In this document: in pieces, positions 60,045 through 64,000 of the stretch
Layout: each line of letters opens with the position of its first letter
Position numbering within the stretch: the stretch's first letter is position 1
Assembly (NCBI GenBank): GCA_017484285.1
Contig: JAFUTH010000014.1
Span: forward strand, 62,001 to 126,000
Direction: 5' to 3'
DNA: 64,000 nt
Origin: Treponema sp.
GTDB lineage: Bacteria; Spirochaetota; Spirochaetia; Treponematales; Treponemataceae
Notes under the pieces: generated by a model
Told to the model about the DNA's origin: nothing
Seen by the model: the letters and a program-made list of their open reading frames with translations, nothing else
Database searches by the model: none
Translations under genes and position numbers: made by a program

Positions 60045-60068
60045 ACGAAAAGGGCTTCTGTTTTTTTT

Positions 60069-60105
60069 GCCACGTCTCGTTCTGGGGCGTGGTTTTCTTT
60101 TTTAT
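60069..60105 (+). terminator. Probable terminator before the recombinase gene
   Basis: CCACG (60070-60074) and CGTGG (60088-60092) flank a loop and are followed by a T-rich run; the stem is short. Confidence 0.45.
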
Positions 60106-60147
60106 GATACCATTTTCTCCGTACATTTTACGTTTTGGAGGTGTGTC

Positions 60148-60957
60148 ATGAATAAAAAGGAAACGTTTGAGCAGTATCTTCGTCGGTCAAATCTTGCGAA
60201 GAATACCATTGACTCGTATCTGTGGACGGTGCGCTATTACAAAACGCATTACGGAACGTTCAGCAAGGAAAATCTTCTCGCTTACAAAGAATTCCTGCTG
60301 ACTTATTTTAAACCGCAGACGGTCAATCTTCGCTTGCAGGGAATAAACCGTTATCTCGTATTCATCGAAAAAGAAAAATTACAGCTGAAATTCATCAAGA
60401 TTCAGCAAAAGACCTTTCTCGAAAATGTTATTAGCAATGAGGATTATCTGTTTTTAAAAGAACAGCTTAAGCGCGACGGAAATATCACCTGGTATTTTGT
60501 CGTATGGTTTTTGGCAGCGACGGGGGCACGAATCAGTGAACTGATTCAGCTCAAGGCTGAGCATATAAAGACTGGCTATTTCGACTTGTGCTCAAAGGGC
60601 GGAAAATTGCGTCGTCTGTACATTCCGAAGACATTGCAGAAAGAGGCTGTCGTTTGGTTGAAATCGATAGACTGCTCCTCTGGCTACGTTTTTTTGAATA
60701 AATTCGGCAAGCGACTCACACCGCGTGGAATTGCCGCCCAGTTGAAGTGTTTTGCCGTCCGATATGGCATTGATGAGCGCGTCGTGTATCCGCATTCATT
60801 TCGGCACCGATTTGCAAAGAATTTTCTTGAGAAATTCTCGGATATCGCCCTGCTTGCTGATTTGATGGGGCACGAGAGTATTGAGACGACGCGCATTTAC
60901 TTGCGCAGGACGAGCACTGAGCAGCAAAAATTAGTCGATACCATCGTGACCTGGTGA
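60148..60957 (+). CDS. Tyrosine recombinase (XerC/D-like or phage-type integrase)
   Basis: A 269-aa site-specific recombinase. The N-terminal SAM-like DNA-binding domain is at ~1-85 (FEQYLRRSNLAKNTIDSYLW). The catalytic residues are R128 (GARISELIQL), a lysine in SKGGKLRRLYI, H216 and R219 (HSFRH), H242 (GHESIETT) and the nucleophile Y251 (RIYLRR). ATG 60148 follows GGAGG. The short size is like that of XerC/D or of phase-variation recombinases. No attachment site or invertible segment could be identified next to it. Confidence 0.92.
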   Translation: MNKKETFEQYLRRSNLAKNTIDSYLWTVRYYKTHYGTFSKENLLAYKEFLLTYFKPQTVNLRLQGINRYLVFIEKEKLQLKFIKIQQKTFLENVISNEDYLFLKEQLKRDGNITWYFVVWFLAATGARISELIQLKAEHIKTGYFDLCSKGGKLRRLYIPKTLQKEAVVWLKSIDCSSGYVFLNKFGKRLTPRGIAAQLKCFAVRYGIDERVVYPHSFRHRFAKNFLEKFSDIALLADLMGHESIETTRIYLRRTSTEQQKLVDTIVTW

Positions 60958-60968
60958 AGCATCGTGCG

Positions 60969-62348
60969 CTATTCGAGCGAGCTGTCGTAAATACGGCAGC
61001 CGCGGCGCCCCGCTTCTTTTACGGCGTAGAGCGCTTTGTCAGCCTGATTGTACAATTCTTCGCTGAAGCCCATCTCAGAATAGGCAGCGCCGACGCTGAT
61101 TGAGACTGGCTTGATGCCGTCTTTCATGTGCGAGAGGGATTCATTTACTTCGGAGATTTTTTCGATGATGCGGGAAAGCGAATCCGGCTTGTAGTCGGGG
61201 AGAATCGCCGCGAATTCATCGCCACCGATACGTGCGATGTAATCGTCTTTTCGGAACGTTTCTTTGAGAATGCGGGCAAGTTCTTTGAGTGCCGTGTCGC
61301 CACCCGCGTGACCGTAGGTGTCATTGATGTGCTTGAAGTTGTCCATGTCAATCAACAAAAGCGCGATGCTCATCTGCTTTTCGGCAGAGCTAGCGCACAA
61401 TTGGTCGAATGCCCGGCGGTTCAAGATGCCGGTAAGCGCATCATATTCGGCTTTTCGGAGAAGATTTTGGGCATTGCGCTCTTTGATTTCGTAGATTTCG
61501 TTGTATGACTGCGCAAGGTTTTTGAATTCAATCGCACCGATGACACCAAGTTTTTGGTCATTCTTGATGGATGTCTGAAATCGTTTGAGCGGCATGAGCA
61601 CCAGATAGGCGAGCGCGATGAAGACAAGCACGTTCACGATGAGCAAGACGAGAAAGAGCATTCGGAGACGGTCGATGTTGTGCCCGAGTTCGTCGGCGTT
61701 GAGATTGAGCTCCTGTTTGATTTGGTTTTCGATTGCCTGAACAGTGAGCTTGCAGTTTTCGTTGATGCGCGTTTTGTAGATGAGGTAGCCTTCGCCGAAA
61801 ATGTTTTTAATCGCGACTTGCTTGAGCTCTTGGGGCGACAGTGCTTTGTCGCTCGTTCTGATTTCGATTGCGCGCACGCGCTGGGGAATATCGCTCTCTT
61901 TTGCTTTGATAACCGCATAGCCGAGTCGGATTGCGTATAGCTCCATGTTTGAAAGGCTTTCTGCCTGCGTCATGGCGATGTTCAGACGTTGTAATGCTAA
62001 GTCTTTTTCGGAACAGACTTGCTGGAGATTGTGCAACGCTTTTTCTTGGCGGCGCGTTTCTTCGATTTCTTTGAGGTAGGCGAGCGCAAAGTTTTTGTCT
62101 TCGTTGATGATGAACAGACGCGCGAGTTCCGTGAGTTCATTTGAGCTTTCTTTGATGGTTTGGGAACTCTGCTCACAGATGATGAATTTATCGATTGCCG
62201 TTTTGACCGCATGGAATCGCGCGTTGACGTTGCTTGAAATGAGCAGAATGAAGAAAAAAACAATTGCGGTGATAGCAATCAAAAAAGAATTGAGAAGATT
62301 GATGTTGATGCCTTTCATTGTTTGGCTCGGCTCGGTGTACGATTTCAT
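60969..62348 (-). CDS. Membrane-bound diguanylate cyclase
   Basis: A 459-aa c-di-GMP synthase. TM1 at ~18-40, a periplasmic helical sensor region (~42-225; long coiled stretches, MCP-like four-helix bundle), TM2 at ~228-252, then a C-terminal GGDEF domain (~295-455) with the active site G375-F379 in RIGGDEFAAIL. DALTGILNRRAFD is the usual start. No RxxD inhibitory site could be located with confidence. It starts 3 bp after the stop of the TRAP-type binding protein gene on the same strand, so the binding protein probably supplies the signal. Confidence 0.93.
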   Translation of the reverse strand: MKSYTEPSQTMKGININLLNSFLIAITAIVFFFILLISSNVNARFHAVKTAIDKFIICEQSSQTIKESSNELTELARLFIINEDKNFALAYLKEIEETRRQEKALHNLQQVCSEKDLALQRLNIAMTQAESLSNMELYAIRLGYAVIKAKESDIPQRVRAIEIRTSDKALSPQELKQVAIKNIFGEGYLIYKTRINENCKLTVQAIENQIKQELNLNADELGHNIDRLRMLFLVLLIVNVLVFIALAYLVLMPLKRFQTSIKNDQKLGVIGAIEFKNLAQSYNEIYEIKERNAQNLLRKAEYDALTGILNRRAFDQLCASSAEKQMSIALLLIDMDNFKHINDTYGHAGGDTALKELARILKETFRKDDYIARIGGDEFAAILPDYKPDSLSRIIEKISEVNESLSHMKDGIKPVSISVGAAYSEMGFSEELYNQADKALYAVKEAGRRGCRIYDSSLE

Positions 62349-62351
62349 AGG

Positions 62352-63359
62352 CTAGTTATCCAACTCTAAAATTCTTTGGTACAGTTCGGGAAAGTCTTTT
62401 GAGCTTTCTGTTATCATTGCGCGGCATGCCGCTTGCCAGGGGCGTTTGTCGGCAAGCTCGGTGATGGTTGCGCCTTCGTTTTTGAGTGCGGTCAGTGCTT
62501 CTTCGTTTGCTTCATCGATAATCTGACGGCAATACTGTGATGCATACTGTGCTGCTTCGGTGAGAATGGCACGCTGGTTGTCGGAAAGCGCATCCCATGC
62601 TGCCGCGTTGATGAGCACTTGCACCGCTCCGAGCATGTGTCCGTCGAGAATCATGTACGGCGCGATTTCATTGAATGCGTTCGAGAGATAATTGGTAATC
62701 GGTTGGTCGGCAACGTCGAGCAATCCAGTTTGCATGGTTGCATACAAATCGGTAAAGGCAACCGTTACCGGCTCAGCCTCAAAGGCTTCAACCAAGTCCT
62801 GAAGCACCTGCGCCCCCGAAACACGGACTTTTTTGCCCTTGATGTCGGCAAGCGTGGTGATTTTTTGTTTTGAGAAGAAATGACGGAATCCTTCTTCGCC
62901 GTAGAACAAACCTTTTACGCCGAGTTTGTTTTCGTATGGCTCGTCTAGAATTTCTTGCGCGAGCGGAGAGGCGGCAAATCGCCAAAAGTGCTCATCGCTC
63001 GAAAATGTGTACGGAATTGAGAGCAGGCGTGACTTTTGCCCGCCGTAGCTTGCGAGGCTTGCGGAGACGCGCGCGAGCTGGATGGAACTCTCGGGCTTGA
63101 CGATGAGCGACATGACCTGAGCTTCATCGCCGAGAATGCCGGAGCAGTACAAATCAATTGTGACAGAACCGTTGGAAAGTTCCTCGGCTTTTTGCTTAAA
63201 CGCTGTGTCCATGCGCCCGACGATGGTGTCTGGCGGATTGACTTCTGCCATGACGAGCGTGACGGGAACTTCCGGCGGCTTTGGCTGCTCTTTTTCTTTG
63301 CACGAGCTGAGCGCAAGGAGAAGAGATGTTGCTATATACACGAAAAATACATGCTTCAT
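62352..63359 (-). CDS. Orphan TRAP-type (DctP-like) binding lipoprotein
   Basis: A 335-aa solute-binding protein of the TRAP DctP family. The signal ends ALSSC, a lipobox. MAEVNPPDTIVGRMDTAFKQKAEEL, the RVSGAQVLQDLVEAFEAEPV hinge region and the DVADQPITNYLSNAFNEIAPY region match the family pattern; the conserved arginine in KGKKVRVSGA would bind an acidic ligand. No DctQ/DctM membrane proteins are near. Instead the diguanylate cyclase follows, so the protein may be a sensor and not a transporter component. Confidence 0.85.
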   Translation of the reverse strand: MKHVFFVYIATSLLLALSSCKEKEQPKPPEVPVTLVMAEVNPPDTIVGRMDTAFKQKAEELSNGSVTIDLYCSGILGDEAQVMSLIVKPESSIQLARVSASLASYGGQKSRLLSIPYTFSSDEHFWRFAASPLAQEILDEPYENKLGVKGLFYGEEGFRHFFSKQKITTLADIKGKKVRVSGAQVLQDLVEAFEAEPVTVAFTDLYATMQTGLLDVADQPITNYLSNAFNEIAPYMILDGHMLGAVQVLINAAAWDALSDNQRAILTEAAQYASQYCRQIIDEANEEALTALKNEGATITELADKRPWQAACRAMITESSKDFPELYQRILELDN

Positions 63360-63455
63360 ACTATAAGAAAAAGTATACTATCGATTCTAAAAGACTGCAA
63401 AGAAAAAATAATCGTTTTTTCAAGGGGGGAGATATTCATGCGCCTTGCGGTTTTG

Positions 63456-63464
63456 TGCTATAAT
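63456..63464 (+). promoter_or_regulatory. Extended -10 promoter of the purine permease gene
   Basis: TGCTATAAT (63456-63464) is an extended -10 box; the -35 region has no clear match. The ATG is 38 bp further, behind GTGGAGG. Confidence 0.6.
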
Positions 63465-63502
63465 TTTGCCAATTTTTCACAAAACGTGGAGGCTTTCTAA
63501 AA

Positions 63503-64000
63503 ATGGACAAGTTCTTTAAATTGCAGAAGCGGGGAACGACGGTTTCCCGCGAAATCATCGGTGGCATCACTACATTTTTGGCGATGTCTTACATTCTTGC
63601 GGTAAACCCGCAGATTTTGTCTGGCGCGGGCTTGAATTGGGGCGCTGTTTTTACGGCGACGGGTGTTTCTGCGGCTATCGCGACGCTGGTCATGGCGTTT
63701 TTGGCGAATCTTCCGGTCGCGCTTGCGCCTGGATTGGGCTTGAACGCATTCTTCACGTATACGGTCGTTTTGGGCATGGGCTGCACGCCGGCATTCGCGC
63801 TCACCGCTGTCCTTCTTGAGGGCATTCTTTTTGTCGTGCTCTCACTGTTTGGAATCCGCGAGGCAATCATCAATTCTATTCCGGTCGGATTGCGAAAAGC
63901 GGTTGCGGTCGGTATCGGTCTGTTTATCACGTTGATTGGTCTTTCAAGCGCGGGAATCATAACGGGTGACGCTGGCACGCCGATTGCTTTCGTAAACCTC
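63503..64000 (+). CDS. AzgA-type purine permease, N-terminal part (runs out of window)
   Basis: The first 166 codons of a NCS2-type adenine/guanine/hypoxanthine permease. The N-terminus RGTTVSREIIGGITTFLAMSY, the AVNPQILSGAG segment and LALAPGLGLNAFF (as VALAPGLGLNAFFTY) are the AzgA hallmarks. At least four TM helices are visible before the window ends. The frame is open to base 64000. No purine riboswitch was recognised in the 140 bp upstream. Confidence 0.92.
   Translation, partial: MDKFFKLQKRGTTVSREIIGGITTFLAMSYILAVNPQILSGAGLNWGAVFTATGVSAAIATLVMAFLANLPVALAPGLGLNAFFTYTVVLGMGCTPAFALTAVLLEGILFVVLSLFGIREAIINSIPVGLRKAVAVGIGLFITLIGLSSAGIITGDAGTPIAFVNL

Noticed and set aside
63360-63502. Possible purine riboswitch upstream of the permease gene
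   Set aside because: I cannot find the three-way-junction pairing or the conserved loop sequences; only a promoter and ribosome site are visible.
1-64000. tRNA, rRNA or tmRNA genes
   Set aside because: Intergenic gaps were read on both strands for cloverleaf or conserved rRNA segments; none was recognised.

Overview
The window most resembles the chromosome of a host-associated, pectin-using Treponema (Spirochaetota). The indications are a DUF5312-type protein that I associate with treponemes, a Na+-pumping oxaloacetate decarboxylase (OadGAB), rubrerythrin, chemotaxis and c-di-GMP genes, many lipoproteins with loose lipoboxes, a secreted pectate lyase and a GH105 unsaturated-uronyl hydrolase. 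The genus is an inference; the window contains no rRNA or tRNA.

Layout. 0-11.1 kb: glycolytic genes (3' end of gap, pgk, tpiA) interrupted by a pectate lyase, an 898-aa anchored propeller protein, a lipoprotein and a radical SAM protein. 11.2-18.1 kb: queD, citramalate synthase, a sirtuin with a glutamine in place of the catalytic histidine (SirTM-like), a small alarmone synthetase, a YfcE-type phosphodiesterase, a PIN-type toxin-antitoxin pair and argS. 18.1-26.5 kb: an AT-richer accessory island. It holds a two-gene cassette between perfect 31-bp direct repeats, a divergent XRE regulator with three ACTATAGT palindromes in its control region, an envelope operon (LPP20-like, LpoB/CsgG-like plus DUF4384, caspase plus Sel1 repeats), two genes for a membrane protein and a basic protein, and two more envelope genes. 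26.5-38.9 kb: GH105, pgeF, DUF5312, a DUF1566 pseudogene, leuB, a flavin reductase, a hybrid histidine kinase, a HAD phosphatase, trpB2 and pyrE. 39.1-51.4 kb: SulP transporter, an oligopeptide ABC system (SBP, plsC, oppB, a fused oppC-oppD, oppF), a 56-aa small protein, nhaC, a LUD protein and rluD. 51.5-64 kb: chemoreceptor, lipoprotein, rubrerythrin, oadGAB, small unknown genes, a tyrosine recombinase, a diguanylate cyclase paired with an orphan TRAP binding protein, and the start of an AzgA-type purine permease.

Coherent functions. Pectate lyase and GH105 fit extracellular and later pectin breakdown. gap/pgk/tpiA and oadGAB fit sugar fermentation linked to a sodium gradient, which NhaC may also use. 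cimA and leuB fit branched-chain amino acid synthesis through citramalate.

The most unusual property of the window is its load of small palindromic repeats of several families. Some lie inside reading frames: one has joined oppC and oppD into one 758-codon frame, one forms the signal peptide of the peptide-binding protein, one forms the N-terminus of a lipoprotein, and one is a nested hairpin inside a radical SAM enzyme. Two glycolytic genes (gap, pgk) carry a second, synonymously diverged copy of their last codons just downstream. The caspase/Sel1 envelope operon with its ACTATAGT operators is the best candidate for an undescribed system.
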